Shown here piece after piece: positions 8,771 through 17,293 of a DNA stretch of 64,000 bases (the first letter of the stretch is position 1; each line of letters opens with the position of its first letter). This DNA is from Planctomycetota bacterium. Lineage in GTDB: Bacteria; Planctomycetota; Phycisphaerae; Phycisphaerales; Phycisphaeraceae. The notes under the pieces are model-generated. The model ran no database searches. It had not been told where the DNA came from and worked only from the letters and a program-made list of their open reading frames with translations. The translations under genes and the position numbers were made by a program. The stretch lies in assembly GCA_021413865.1 (NCBI GenBank), contig JAIOPN010000026.1, forward strand, positions 1-64,000. The letters run 5' to 3'.

Positions 8771-10378
8771 ATGCCACGATCTCGCGACGGACAGACGCTC
8801 ATCGGCGTGCATCTCGACCTCAAGGGCGTGATGTTCAGGCCGGCGTACATCCCGCAACTCCTCGCCGACCTCTCCGGGCGCGGGGTGAACGCGGTGCTCG
8901 TCGAATATGAGGATATTTTCCCCTTCAACGGGATCGACCTCGCGTGGGACGACTCGGTCGTCTGGTCGCGGGCGACGCTCAAGCGGTTTCTCGCCGAGGC
9001 GGCTAAGAACCACATCGAAGTGATCCCGCTGCAGCAGTGTCTGGGCCATTTTGAATACGTCTTCCGCTGGCGACGCTACCGGAAGTTCGCGCTCGACCTG
9101 AAATACCCCAGCACGGTGGACGTGACGAACCCCAAGGCGGTGGGGCTGATCCACGAGATGCTGCGACAGGTGATCGCCGCTCACCCCGAAAGCCGGTACG
9201 TCCACCTGGGCATGGACGAGGCGCATGCGCTGGTGGCCTATTGCAAGGCGAACAAGCGCGACGTCGTCGAAATGTTCCTCCATCATCTCTCAAAACTCTG
9301 CGATATCTGTGAGGCCTACGGGAAGACGCCGATCATCTGGTCCGACATGCTCGAGGACTACATGAACGAGCGGTCGCTGAAGCTGTTTGAAAAGTTCCGC
9401 GATCGGGTGGTGCTCTGCCCGTGGGACTACGGCTCGGCCGGGGAGACGATCGGCGCCGGGCGGATCACGGGCTTCCGTGCGAGCCGGGCGTGGCTCGACG
9501 CGGCCGACGCACCGGAGGCGCCGACGCTCGGCGCGGGGACAACATTCATCGAGGATATTCCCAAGGCGGTGCGCAGGCTGGTGCAACCCTACCTGCACGG
9601 CTCCCAGCGCCCGGTGTTCACCTCCATGTTTCAGGCGGACCTCTGGACTAAGCTCGGATTCCGCGTGCTCGGGGCGACGGCGATCCGTTGTTCGACGAAC
9701 CTCGCCACGTTGCCGCTCTACATCAAGCAGACGGAAAACATCCGTGCCTGGGGCCGGGCGATCAAACGCACGAAACAGCTTGGGCTTGTCGGCACGTCTT
9801 GGGCGCGGGGGACATCGTGGTGCCCGCCGGGGTTCAGCATCGACTTGACCTGGCCGTTGATCGACGAGATGGCCCGCGCGATGGGGGCGAAGCCGGGGCT
9901 CTATTTCAAGGGCATCCCCGCGAAAACGGCCGATCGCATTATCAAGACGCTCGGCCGGTCACGCGCCGACTGGCGGCTCGAGGGGGTGATGGCGAACGAG
10001 ATGGACCGGCTCGCGCCGAGGTTGAAGGGCGCGGCGGGCCACCGTTACGAGTGGGAGAGCATCGCCCTGATGGCCCGGGTGATGCAGTGGCAGCGCCGCG
10101 CGGAGTACAACATCCTCGAGGTCGATTTCTTCGACGCCAACAACCGGCCGGTGGACAGCGAGTGGCAGCGGAGGCTCGACGAACAGGCGGGCACGCTGCG
10201 CGACAGCGAGGCGCTGCGCCGCCGGGTGAAATCGCACTTTTCCCGCTGCTACCACGGCGATGCCTTCGAGGAATGGGTCCGCGACCTGTTTGATCTCCAC
10301 GTCAAACGCATCCGCGACGGCCGGGCGATCTGCCGGAAGAAATTACGAGAGTCCCGACGTTTCTACGCATCACGCTGA
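8771..10378 (+). CDS. GH20-like (hexosaminidase-superfamily) protein, tandem copy 1
   Basis: A 535-residue protein with a TIM-barrel start (IGVHLDLKG) and the motif HLGMDEAH at 145-152. The Asp149-Glu150 pair matches the HxGxDE catalytic signature of GH20 beta-N-acetylhexosaminidases, in which Glu is the acid/base and Asp orients the substrate acetamido group. The GH20 N-terminal domain and a signal peptide are absent. The C-terminal third (about 380-535) is helical, rich in Arg and Glu, and does not match a domain I recognise. The next gene is its paralogue, with similar length and shared blocks throughout. Cytoplasmic glycosidase is the best guess; substrate unknown. Confidence 0.8.
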   Translation: MPRSRDGQTLIGVHLDLKGVMFRPAYIPQLLADLSGRGVNAVLVEYEDIFPFNGIDLAWDDSVVWSRATLKRFLAEAAKNHIEVIPLQQCLGHFEYVFRWRRYRKFALDLKYPSTVDVTNPKAVGLIHEMLRQVIAAHPESRYVHLGMDEAHALVAYCKANKRDVVEMFLHHLSKLCDICEAYGKTPIIWSDMLEDYMNERSLKLFEKFRDRVVLCPWDYGSAGETIGAGRITGFRASRAWLDAADAPEAPTLGAGTTFIEDIPKAVRRLVQPYLHGSQRPVFTSMFQADLWTKLGFRVLGATAIRCSTNLATLPLYIKQTENIRAWGRAIKRTKQLGLVGTSWARGTSWCPPGFSIDLTWPLIDEMARAMGAKPGLYFKGIPAKTADRIIKTLGRSRADWRLEGVMANEMDRLAPRLKGAAGHRYEWESIALMARVMQWQRRAEYNILEVDFFDANNRPVDSEWQRRLDEQAGTLRDSEALRRRVKSHFSRCYHGDAFEEWVRDLFDLHVKRIRDGRAICRKKLRESRRFYASR

Positions 10379-10408
10379 ACGAGAGAGCACCACACCCGCG
10401 AGTAAACC

Positions 10409-11989
10409 ATGAGCAAGAAGAGCCGGTACGTCGTCGGCGTCCACCTCGACCTCAAGGGGACGATGTTCAAGCCCTCGTATATCCCGCAGCTCCTGGGCGA
10501 TCTTGCGGGGCAGGGGGTGAACGCGGTGCTCGTCGAGTACGAGGACATCTTCCCGTTCAAGGGCATCGATATCGCCTACGACAGAAAGACCGTTTGGTCG
10601 CGCACGACCTTGCGAAAATTCCTCGACCTCGCGGAGATGAACGGCATCGAGGTGATCCCGCTGCAGCAGTGCATGGGCCACCTCGAGTACGTGCTGGGGT
10701 GGAAGAAATACCGCAAGTTCGCCGAGGACAAGGCCTACCCCAGCACCATCAATGTGACCGACCGCAATGCGGTATCGCTGATCAAGGAGATGCTGCGGCA
10801 GATCGTCGAGGGCCACCCGGGCAGCCGGTTCATTCACCTGGGCATGGACGAGGCGCACGCGATCCGCCACACCGCCAAGCGATTAGGCCGCACGGTGCAG
10901 GAGGTTTTTCTTGAACACCTGCGCGTGCTGCTGCCGGTGGTCGAGTCGGCGGGGAAGAAGGCGTACATCTGGACGGACATGTTGGAGGATGATTTCCACC
11001 CCGGCGCATTCAAGGAGTTCGCGGGGCGCGTGATTTTCGGCACGTGGGATTACAACACGGCGGCGGGAGACGAGCTGCCGGTCGCGCGGCTGAAGGGTGT
11101 GCGGTATAGCCGTGAGTGGCTCGATGAGCCGGAGAACCCCGCGGCGCCGTCGATCGGCGCGGGCACGCAGTTCGTCGAGGACTACCCCGCGCACATCAAG
11201 AAGGTGCTTGAGCCCTACCGCAATGGCCGGCTCTACCGGCGCAACTTCCACATCGATCTGTGGACGAAGGAGGGTATGACCTGCCTGCCCGTCAGCGCGC
11301 TGCGCGTCAGCTCGAACCTCTCCGTGCTCCCGCCCTACAACGCCTGCATGCGGAACATCCGCGGCTGGAGCAAGGCGATCCACCGCACGAAGCAGCTCGG
11401 GCAGATCGGCACCTCGTGGGCTCGCGGCACGTCGTGGTGCCCGCCGAACTTCTCCATTGATTTGCAGTGGCCGCAGATCGCCGAGCTGTCGCGCTCGATG
11501 GGCAACTCACCCAGGCCTTTCTGGCCGGGGATCCCGCCGAAAACGGTGGAGCGGATCATCAAGACGCTCGGCCGGTCGCGCGAGGACTGGCGGCTGGAGG
11601 GCAAGATCGCTGCCGAGATGGAGGCCCTGTCGCCAAAGGTGAAGGAGCACAGCTTCGAGTGGGACGGCACGGCGATGATGGCCCGTGTGCTCGAACTGCA
11701 ACGCCGTGCCTCGTACAACATCGAAGAGGTCGATTTCTTCCACGCCAATATTCGGCCCGTAGAGTCCGAGTGGCAGCGCCGTATCGCCGAGCAGAAGCAG
11801 ACGCTGCGCGATATCGAGGCGATGCGCAAAAAGGTGATCGCCCACTTCGGCAAACGTTACCACGGCGACGCGTTCAACGAATGGGTCCGCCACCTGTTCG
11901 ACCTGTACGTCAAACGGATCGAGGATTGCCAGGCGATCTGCCGGAAGAAGCTGGCGCTGGCGAAGAAGGTTTACGCAAGCAAGAAGTGA
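10409..11989 (+). CDS. GH20-like (hexosaminidase-superfamily) protein, tandem copy 2
   Basis: A 526-residue paralogue of the preceding gene, 30 bases downstream. Both share VLVEYEDIFPF, PLQQC(L/M)GH, HLGMDEAH (here Asp147-Glu148), GTSWARGTSWCPP and the C-terminal RYHGDAF-EWVR block. Divergence is spread along the whole length, so the duplication is old and both copies have been kept with the putative catalytic pair intact. No signal peptide. The two may form a heteromer or act on related glycans. Function beyond the superfamily is inference. Confidence 0.8.
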   Translation: MSKKSRYVVGVHLDLKGTMFKPSYIPQLLGDLAGQGVNAVLVEYEDIFPFKGIDIAYDRKTVWSRTTLRKFLDLAEMNGIEVIPLQQCMGHLEYVLGWKKYRKFAEDKAYPSTINVTDRNAVSLIKEMLRQIVEGHPGSRFIHLGMDEAHAIRHTAKRLGRTVQEVFLEHLRVLLPVVESAGKKAYIWTDMLEDDFHPGAFKEFAGRVIFGTWDYNTAAGDELPVARLKGVRYSREWLDEPENPAAPSIGAGTQFVEDYPAHIKKVLEPYRNGRLYRRNFHIDLWTKEGMTCLPVSALRVSSNLSVLPPYNACMRNIRGWSKAIHRTKQLGQIGTSWARGTSWCPPNFSIDLQWPQIAELSRSMGNSPRPFWPGIPPKTVERIIKTLGRSREDWRLEGKIAAEMEALSPKVKEHSFEWDGTAMMARVLELQRRASYNIEEVDFFHANIRPVESEWQRRIAEQKQTLRDIEAMRKKVIAHFGKRYHGDAFNEWVRHLFDLYVKRIEDCQAICRKKLALAKKVYASKK

Positions 11990-12000
11990 AACGGCGTGAT

Positions 12001-12987
12001 TCACCGCATGCCGAAACGCGGCGGGAGGACGGCGTTGATCCGAAGGCGCTCTTCATCGGTGAAATCCGGGTGTGCCATCGTGGCGGCGGCGGCCTCGACC
12101 TGCTCCACGCTCGACAGACCGACCAGCGCGGTGGCAACGGCATCGTGACGCAACACCCACGCGAGCGCGAGCTGTTCGAGCGATTGCCCGCGATCTTTCG
12201 CGATCCGGCTGAGTTCGCGCAGCATCGTCAGCACGTGCGTGCGCACGTCGCCCGCCGGGTATCTGCCGTACGCCGGTTCACCGGTCGGCACGCCATTCAC
12301 AATGGCATCGAGCGACTTCGCCGCGCGGCTGCCGGCCCGCGGGCCATTCGCGCCGGCGTCGGAGAGCAGGCCCTGGTTCAGGGCGCTGAAGACACAGGCG
12401 CTCATGCCCAGGCCGGGCAGGGCGGCGAGCAGGCCGTCTTCGACCCAGCGGTTGAGCATGTTGTAGTTGCACTGGTGGGCGATCAGCGGCACGCCCGCCT
12501 GTTGGAAGAGCGGGGCGATGCGGACCGTCTGCTCGAGGGAGTAGTTCGATACACCGACATAGCGTGTCATGCCGTGCCGCACGAGCGATTCCATCGCGGC
12601 GACGGTCTCGTCGAAGGGCGTCTTTTCGTCGGGGGCGTGGTGGTAGTAGAGATCGACGTGGCCGACGCGGAGTTGCTTGAGACTGCGTTCGAGGCTCTCG
12701 GTGAGCGTCTTGCGTGACCCGTCCGCCCAGCCGGCCTTGGTGGCGATGAAGAGCGAATCGCGCTTGCCGTTCAGGTCGTTGGCGAGGATATCACCGAACG
12801 CCTGCTCCACCGCGCCGCCGCCGTAGCCCGTGGCCATGTCGATGCTGGTGATACCCAACTCGACGGCCCGCAGCACCGTGCGGCGGACGGAGTCGAAGGC
12901 CTCGCCGGGTTTGCAATCACGGACCATCAGGCCGAGCGTGAGCGGGGAGATGAGCGGGCCTGTCTGTCCGCAGCGGCGTTGGGTCAT
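12001..12987 (-). CDS. Aldo/keto reductase
   Basis: A 328-residue NAD(P)H-dependent TIM-barrel oxidoreductase. The catalytic tetrad is visible: Asp and Tyr in SIDMATGYG, Lys in IATKAGW and His in LYYHHAPD. MTQRRCGQTG is the typical start, and it overlaps the stop of the upstream isochorismatase-like gene by four bases (ATGA), which fixes the start at 12987. It is the last gene of a three-gene operon (O-methyltransferase, isochorismatase-like, this gene) and converges on the GH20-like pair. Sequence resembles sugar-dehydrogenase-like members, but substrate is not predictable. Confidence 0.92.
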   Translation of the reverse strand: MTQRRCGQTGPLISPLTLGLMVRDCKPGEAFDSVRRTVLRAVELGITSIDMATGYGGGAVEQAFGDILANDLNGKRDSLFIATKAGWADGSRKTLTESLERSLKQLRVGHVDLYYHHAPDEKTPFDETVAAMESLVRHGMTRYVGVSNYSLEQTVRIAPLFQQAGVPLIAHQCNYNMLNRWVEDGLLAALPGLGMSACVFSALNQGLLSDAGANGPRAGSRAAKSLDAIVNGVPTGEPAYGRYPAGDVRTHVLTMLRELSRIAKDRGQSLEQLALAWVLRHDAVATALVGLSSVEQVEAAAATMAHPDFTDEERLRINAVLPPRFGMR

Positions 12988-13802
12988 CGCATGCCGTCCA
13001 GGGTGCGGATGACCTCGTGGTCGTCGAACACGAAGCCGAACGCCAGCGCGACGCGCCAGAGCGCGAGGTGCTTGGCCATCTCGAAGCGGGCGGACTCCGC
13101 ATTCTCCACGGCGGTGGTCGCCTGCCGGATGGTCGAGCAGGTGTAGCCGCGCCGCGACATGTCCACCATGCCGCCGGGCGACTTGAGCAGGCACCAGTTG
13201 ATCGCAAAGCCGATGTAGATCAGGTGGTTGATCCCGTCCGCCTTCGCCAGGGCGTGCAGGTGGTCGTCGTGCTCGGCGATGCCCTCGTCGCCCATCGGCA
13301 CGGCCTGCGGCATGAATTGCAGGTCCTCGAACCCGGCGTTCACGTCCTCACGGTTCTGCTTGCCGACGAAAACGTTGTCCCCGCGGAACTCGGAGATTTT
13401 GTCCATGAAGGGGTCGGCGACATCCACGCGCTCGGGCGAGTGCCGCGGTGCCGCCAGCGACTGGGCGCGCCTGAATCCGGGCATCTTCTTGTACACGTCG
13501 CCGCCGCCCACAACGTGGTAGAGCGTCATCTTTGCCGCGCGGGCGGCTTTGAGGATCGGCGGGAAGACCTCGCTCGCGATTTTGTTGGCGCGCGGGATGT
13601 ATTCCACGCAGCGGTACCAGCCGGGGAATTGCTCGGGTGTGCCGCAGTCCCACGCGTGCATCACGACCAGCGCGGTGCAGGTCAGGTCGAAGGTCAGCTT
13701 CGTCTGCTTCCACCCGCCGTAGCCCTCGGCGGACACGTCGCGCGAAAGATCGGCGTCGAACTGCTGGTAGTAGTGCGTGTTGAGCGTGATGGGTCGGGGC
13801 AT
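12984..13802 (-). CDS. Isochorismatase-like cysteine hydrolase with altered Asp motif
   Basis: A 272-residue protein with the isochorismatase-like fold: a hydrophobic first strand (TALVVMHAWD), a Lys in the VFVGKQN strand (Lys148) and the nucleophile region IGFAINWC (Cys204) followed by the RGYTCSTIRQAT stretch. In the family the catalytic triad is Asp-Lys-Cys, with Asp in a VxDMQ-like motif on the first strand. Here that position reads His49, and the nearest Asp is Asp52. It may be a distinct subfamily or have altered chemistry. It is translationally coupled to the aldo/keto reductase and 15 bases after the methyltransferase gene. Confidence 0.72.
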   Translation of the reverse strand: MPRPITLNTHYYQQFDADLSRDVSAEGYGGWKQTKLTFDLTCTALVVMHAWDCGTPEQFPGWYRCVEYIPRANKIASEVFPPILKAARAAKMTLYHVVGGGDVYKKMPGFRRAQSLAAPRHSPERVDVADPFMDKISEFRGDNVFVGKQNREDVNAGFEDLQFMPQAVPMGDEGIAEHDDHLHALAKADGINHLIYIGFAINWCLLKSPGGMVDMSRRGYTCSTIRQATTAVENAESARFEMAKHLALWRVALAFGFVFDDHEVIRTLDGMR

Positions 13803-13817
13803 GGATGGGCTCGTGGG

Positions 13818-14519
13818 TTAGGCGCGGGTCTTGACGCCCATGGCCAGCCCCTCGCCGGTGGGGAGCATGGTGGAGCGCCAAAACCCGGGCGCGGCGTTGA
13901 GGGCGCGGTTGGTCGAGTCGATGGCGGTGCGGGCGGAGCGCCGGCCGGTGTCCTTGAGCTTCTCGTCGTTTTCCGGGAGCGTGAGCAGGCCCCAGGCGAA
14001 GGCGTTGTCGACGAGCACCACGCCGCCGACGCGCAGGTGTTTCGCCGCCCACGCGAGGTAGTTCGGGTAGTTCTCCTTGTCCGCATCGATGAAGACCAGG
14101 TCGAACGGGCCGACGTTCTCAATGTGGGGCAGTTTTTCCAGCGCGGCGCCGACGTGGATTTCGACGAGCCTGTTCACGCCGGCGCGGCGGAAGGATTCCT
14201 TCGCCACCTCGGCGTGTTTGGGCTCGAACTCGAAGGTGTGCAGCACGCCGTCGGCGGGGAGGGCGCGGGCGAGGTTCACGCCCGAGTAACCGGCGAGGGT
14301 GCCGATCTCGACGATCTTCTTCGCCCCGGCGGCGCGGGCGATGACCTCCATGTGCCGGCCGTCGAAGGGCGAGACGTGGATGGCGGGCAGGCCGGCGGCG
14401 GCGGCGCGGCGGCGGATGTCCGCCAGGACTTCATCTTCGGCGCCGAAGACACGCTCCACGTAACCAGAGATGGCGGGGTCTTCCGCCGCGTACGACTTGT
14501 GGTCGGGGGAGTTTGGCAT
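13818..14519 (-). CDS. Class I SAM-dependent O-methyltransferase (catechol/caffeoyl-CoA type)
   Basis: A 233-residue protein of the metal-dependent O-methyltransferase family (Methyltransf_3). The SAM loop is VEIGTLAGYSGVNLA, the acidic post-II strand is HTFEFEPKHAEVA, and the metal-site region is FDLVFIDADKENYPNY. VVLVDNAFAWG follows, as in catechol and caffeoyl-CoA methyltransferases. It is first in a minus-strand operon with the isochorismatase-like and aldo/keto reductase genes and diverges from the DUF4838-like gene 50 bases away. The methyl acceptor is unknown. Confidence 0.92.
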   Translation of the reverse strand: MPNSPDHKSYAAEDPAISGYVERVFGAEDEVLADIRRRAAAAGLPAIHVSPFDGRHMEVIARAAGAKKIVEIGTLAGYSGVNLARALPADGVLHTFEFEPKHAEVAKESFRRAGVNRLVEIHVGAALEKLPHIENVGPFDLVFIDADKENYPNYLAWAAKHLRVGGVVLVDNAFAWGLLTLPENDEKLKDTGRRSARTAIDSTNRALNAAPGFWRSTMLPTGEGLAMGVKTRA

Positions 14520-14569
14520 AAGGGCATGATTGTAGCGTCGTCGTCTCGCCGCTACCGCCCGCTAAACTG

Positions 14570-15517
14570 ATGGCCATGGCCATCGCGCACCGCGGCATCA
14601 TCCTTAGTCCCACCGACCTCTCGTGGCCCGGGTGGCCCGATCTTATGGAGCGCGTCGGCCTGAATGTGCTCGGGCTGCACTCGGACTTCCGCTCGCTTGT
14701 CGCGTTCATGGAGTCGCCCAGCGGCGATCGGCTGCGCAAGGAGTTGGACCGGCGGTCCATCGACCTGGAGTTCGAACTGCACTTCGTCGGCTCGTTCATG
14801 ACGAAGGAACTGTTCGGCCAACACCCCGAATATTTCGCGATGGACATCCTTGGCCAGCGCGACGAGGGCGGGAACCCTTCGGTGTGCGAGCAGGGCGTGC
14901 TCGACCTCGCCCGCGCCGCGGCCGCCGAGGTGGCGCGCCGCCTGCCCCCCACGACGCACCGGCACCACCTCTATGCCCACGACGGGGCGCAGGAGTGGTG
15001 CAACGCGCCGGGCTGCGTCGCTTGGTCGCCTTCGGATCAAGACCTCATCCTCATAAATGCGTTTCTGGATGGCCTGTGCAGCGTCGACGCAATGGCGACG
15101 ACCGCTTACGCCGCGTACATGACCACGCTCCCCGCGCCGGACCCGCACCGCGTGAAGCCGGCGGAGGGGGTCTTCCTTGAGTTCGCCCCGTACCGTCGTA
15201 ATTTCACGCGGCCGCTGGACGATGCAAAATGCGACCGCAACCGGCGGCAGGTGGCGGCGCTCGACGAACTGCTGCGTGTCTTCCCGGCGAACACGGCCAA
15301 GGTGCTCGAATATTGGATCGACGTGTCGTACTGGTCCAACTACAGGAAGCCGGCGAAGAGTGTCGTGCCCGACGCTGATTTGCTGCGCCGCGACATCGCC
15401 GTGTACGCGTCGCGCGGGATGCAATGGGTCACGTCGTTCGCCTGCTGGATGGGCGAGGATTACATGTCGGCCAATGGGCCGATGGGAGTGGAGCGGTATG
15501 CGGCGGCGCTCCGTTGA
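14570..15517 (+). CDS. DUF4838-like protein
   Basis: A 315-residue protein without signal peptide. The central stretch HDGAQEWCNAPGCVAW (about 140-155), followed by a helix and AYAAYMTTLPAP, resembles the SPNDG-x-WCxCxxC plus AY motif of DUF4838 proteins, which occur in polysaccharide-related loci of planctomycetes and Bacteroidetes. Usual DUF4838 proteins are much longer and carry extra domains, so this is a minimal version. There is an alternative ATG two codons later. The start sits only 50 bases from the divergent methyltransferase. Function unknown; a glycan-active role is inference. Confidence 0.6.
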   Translation: MAMAIAHRGIILSPTDLSWPGWPDLMERVGLNVLGLHSDFRSLVAFMESPSGDRLRKELDRRSIDLEFELHFVGSFMTKELFGQHPEYFAMDILGQRDEGGNPSVCEQGVLDLARAAAAEVARRLPPTTHRHHLYAHDGAQEWCNAPGCVAWSPSDQDLILINAFLDGLCSVDAMATTAYAAYMTTLPAPDPHRVKPAEGVFLEFAPYRRNFTRPLDDAKCDRNRRQVAALDELLRVFPANTAKVLEYWIDVSYWSNYRKPAKSVVPDADLLRRDIAVYASRGMQWVTSFACWMGEDYMSANGPMGVERYAAALR

Positions 15518-15526
15518 GACGCGGGA

Positions 15527-17155
15527 TTACACCGGGTGTTCCTCTGGCCACTCGAGCTCGACGCCTTGGTGGATGAGCAGCGACTGAAATTCTTTGAGCA
15601 GGTCGGGTGTCGCACGCACGGTGTACGGCTCGGTGTTGCGTGAGAGGCAGAAGGCGGCGAGCAGGCCGGCGGACTCGCCGATGTTCCACTCGACGGGGTG
15701 GAGGCGGTAGCAGCCGTTGGTGATGTGGGTGACGCCGAGGTTCTTGCAGGCCGGCAGGAGGTTGCGGAGGCGGACGGGGAGGAGCGAGCCGAGGGGTATC
15801 TGGAAGGGGAGCGAGGAGATGTCCACGTAATTGTCGCCGCCGGTGCTGGGGTGGAGGTCGATGCGGTAGCAGCCGACGCCGACGGAATCGGGGAAACGCT
15901 CGGCGCGGGGGCTGGCGTTGAAGCTGGCGGGGCGGGGTTTGAGGGAGCGGATGTCATGGCCGCCGCGTGCCTCGGTGCCGACGTGGTTTTCGGTGACGGT
16001 GAAGAGGGCGCGGATGCGGCGGGACTCGCGGATGTAGGGCGCGAGTGCGAGGCCGTCGTCGGAGCCCATGAGGCCGGCGGGGATGTAGAGGCCGGGATAT
16101 CCGGTTCCGCCGTCCTCGGGGCGTGGGCACTCGGTTTGGAGCCAGTGCAACAGGCTCAGCGAGAGCTGCTTGGCGGAGCGGAGGCGCTGCGCGACGACCT
16201 CCGCGGGCTGGTCGATGATGGAGCCCTGGAAGTAATCGTTGAGCGGCCAGTTCACGAGCGTGACCTCGTGCGGCGCGAGGTCGGCGGGGTAGTGGTCGCG
16301 GGTGACGATCTTGCGGTACCGCCACCAGCAGGGGGCGCCGGGCTTGTCGGGGAAGAGGTTCACGCGGCGCGGCTTGAGCGTGATGGGGTGGATGTCGTCG
16401 TGCGCAAGCAGACGCCCGGCCCAGGGGGGCGTGACGGCGGGCACGTAGTCGTGCCACTTCCGGTACTCGGCGGGGGGATCGCCGGCGTGGTTCGCGCCGG
16501 GCGTGGGGTCGAACGCCAGCGGGAAGCACCACGTGATCGCCTGCATGTTCTGCGGGTCGGCCTTTTCGGGCGCATGCGCTTCGCCGGTCTGCCCGCGCGA
16601 CTCGGAACCCGTCACGTATTCCGCCCCGCAGAGGGGTAGCAGTTCGCCCAGCTCCGTCGCGTCGAGGATGTAGCGTGCCTCGATCGTTTCGCATCCGCCG
16701 GTCTGCGTGTTCAGCAGTTCCACCGATCGCACAACGTCACCCCGCACCTCCGCGCCGACAGGTCTGCGGTGGTAGAGCACGGTGACGCGGCCGCGCATGC
16801 GGTCGAAGGCGAGCATGTTTCCGATGGCGGCCACGGCCGCGCGGGGCTCGCAGGTAATGCGTGAGACGCTCCCGCCGCCGGGGTTGAGGTGCGGGTTGTC
16901 TCGCGCGGCGGGGAGGAGCGGGTAGTGGTCGCGGTAGTGCTGGCGGAGGGCCTCACGGAAGCGGCGGTAGCGGGCGGTGCAGCCGTGCCACTCGATCCAT
17001 GGGTGCTCATCCGACGGCACGGCCTGCGACGTGAGCTGCCCGCCGAGCCAGGGCATTTCTTCCGTGATGACGACGCGGAACCCGAGCGACGCCGCGGACA
17101 TGGCCGCCGCGCATCCACCCGTGCCGCCGCCGACGATGAGGATGTCGGTTTTCAT
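15527..17155 (-). CDS. FAD-dependent oxidoreductase (FAD_oxidored family)
   Basis: A 542-residue flavoprotein. The N-terminal dinucleotide-binding motif is ILIVGGGTGGCAAAMSAASL, and EARYILDATELGELLPL in the middle is the second FAD-contact region of the PF12831 family common in planctomycetes. No signal peptide or Tat motif. The ribosome-binding site AAAGG five to six bases before the ATG lies in the edge of a perfect palindrome (17161-17281). It converges on the DUF4838-like gene nine bases away and faces the same way as the PhyH gene upstream. Substrate unknown; sugar or polyol oxidation is plausible. Confidence 0.88.
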   Translation of the reverse strand: MKTDILIVGGGTGGCAAAMSAASLGFRVVITEEMPWLGGQLTSQAVPSDEHPWIEWHGCTARYRRFREALRQHYRDHYPLLPAARDNPHLNPGGGSVSRITCEPRAAVAAIGNMLAFDRMRGRVTVLYHRRPVGAEVRGDVVRSVELLNTQTGGCETIEARYILDATELGELLPLCGAEYVTGSESRGQTGEAHAPEKADPQNMQAITWCFPLAFDPTPGANHAGDPPAEYRKWHDYVPAVTPPWAGRLLAHDDIHPITLKPRRVNLFPDKPGAPCWWRYRKIVTRDHYPADLAPHEVTLVNWPLNDYFQGSIIDQPAEVVAQRLRSAKQLSLSLLHWLQTECPRPEDGGTGYPGLYIPAGLMGSDDGLALAPYIRESRRIRALFTVTENHVGTEARGGHDIRSLKPRPASFNASPRAERFPDSVGVGCYRIDLHPSTGGDNYVDISSLPFQIPLGSLLPVRLRNLLPACKNLGVTHITNGCYRLHPVEWNIGESAGLLAAFCLSRNTEPYTVRATPDLLKEFQSLLIHQGVELEWPEEHPV

Positions 17156-17160
17156 CGTGC

Positions 17161-17281
17161 CTTTCCCATAGCCCCCGGCTCGGCCGGGGGGGTCCGCGAG
17201 CGATCACCGACAACTGCAAATTACCGCGAGTACGTCGATCCAACGAAGAACCCCCCGGCCGAGCCGGGGGCTATGGGAAAG
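17161..17281. repeat. Perfect 31-bp inverted repeat (MITE/REP-like)
   Basis: Bases 17161-17191 are exactly reverse-complemented at 17251-17281, with a 59-base spacer. The arm core is TAGCCCCCGGCTCGGCCGGG. The element fills the gap between the PhyH gene (ends 17294) and the FAD oxidoreductase start (17155). Perfect arms imply recent arrival or selection. No transposase-sized open frame is present inside. Confidence 0.93.
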
Positions 17282-17293
17282 AGTGAATCGAGG

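Noticed and set aside
13017-14570. A 517-residue plus-strand open frame across the isochorismatase-like and methyltransferase genes
   Set aside because: It is low-complexity Gly/Val/Arg-rich sequence antisense to two clear gene families.
17161-17281. CRISPR-like reading of the palindrome and other repeats
   Set aside because: The repeats are inverted and dispersed, with no regularly spaced direct repeats and no cas genes.
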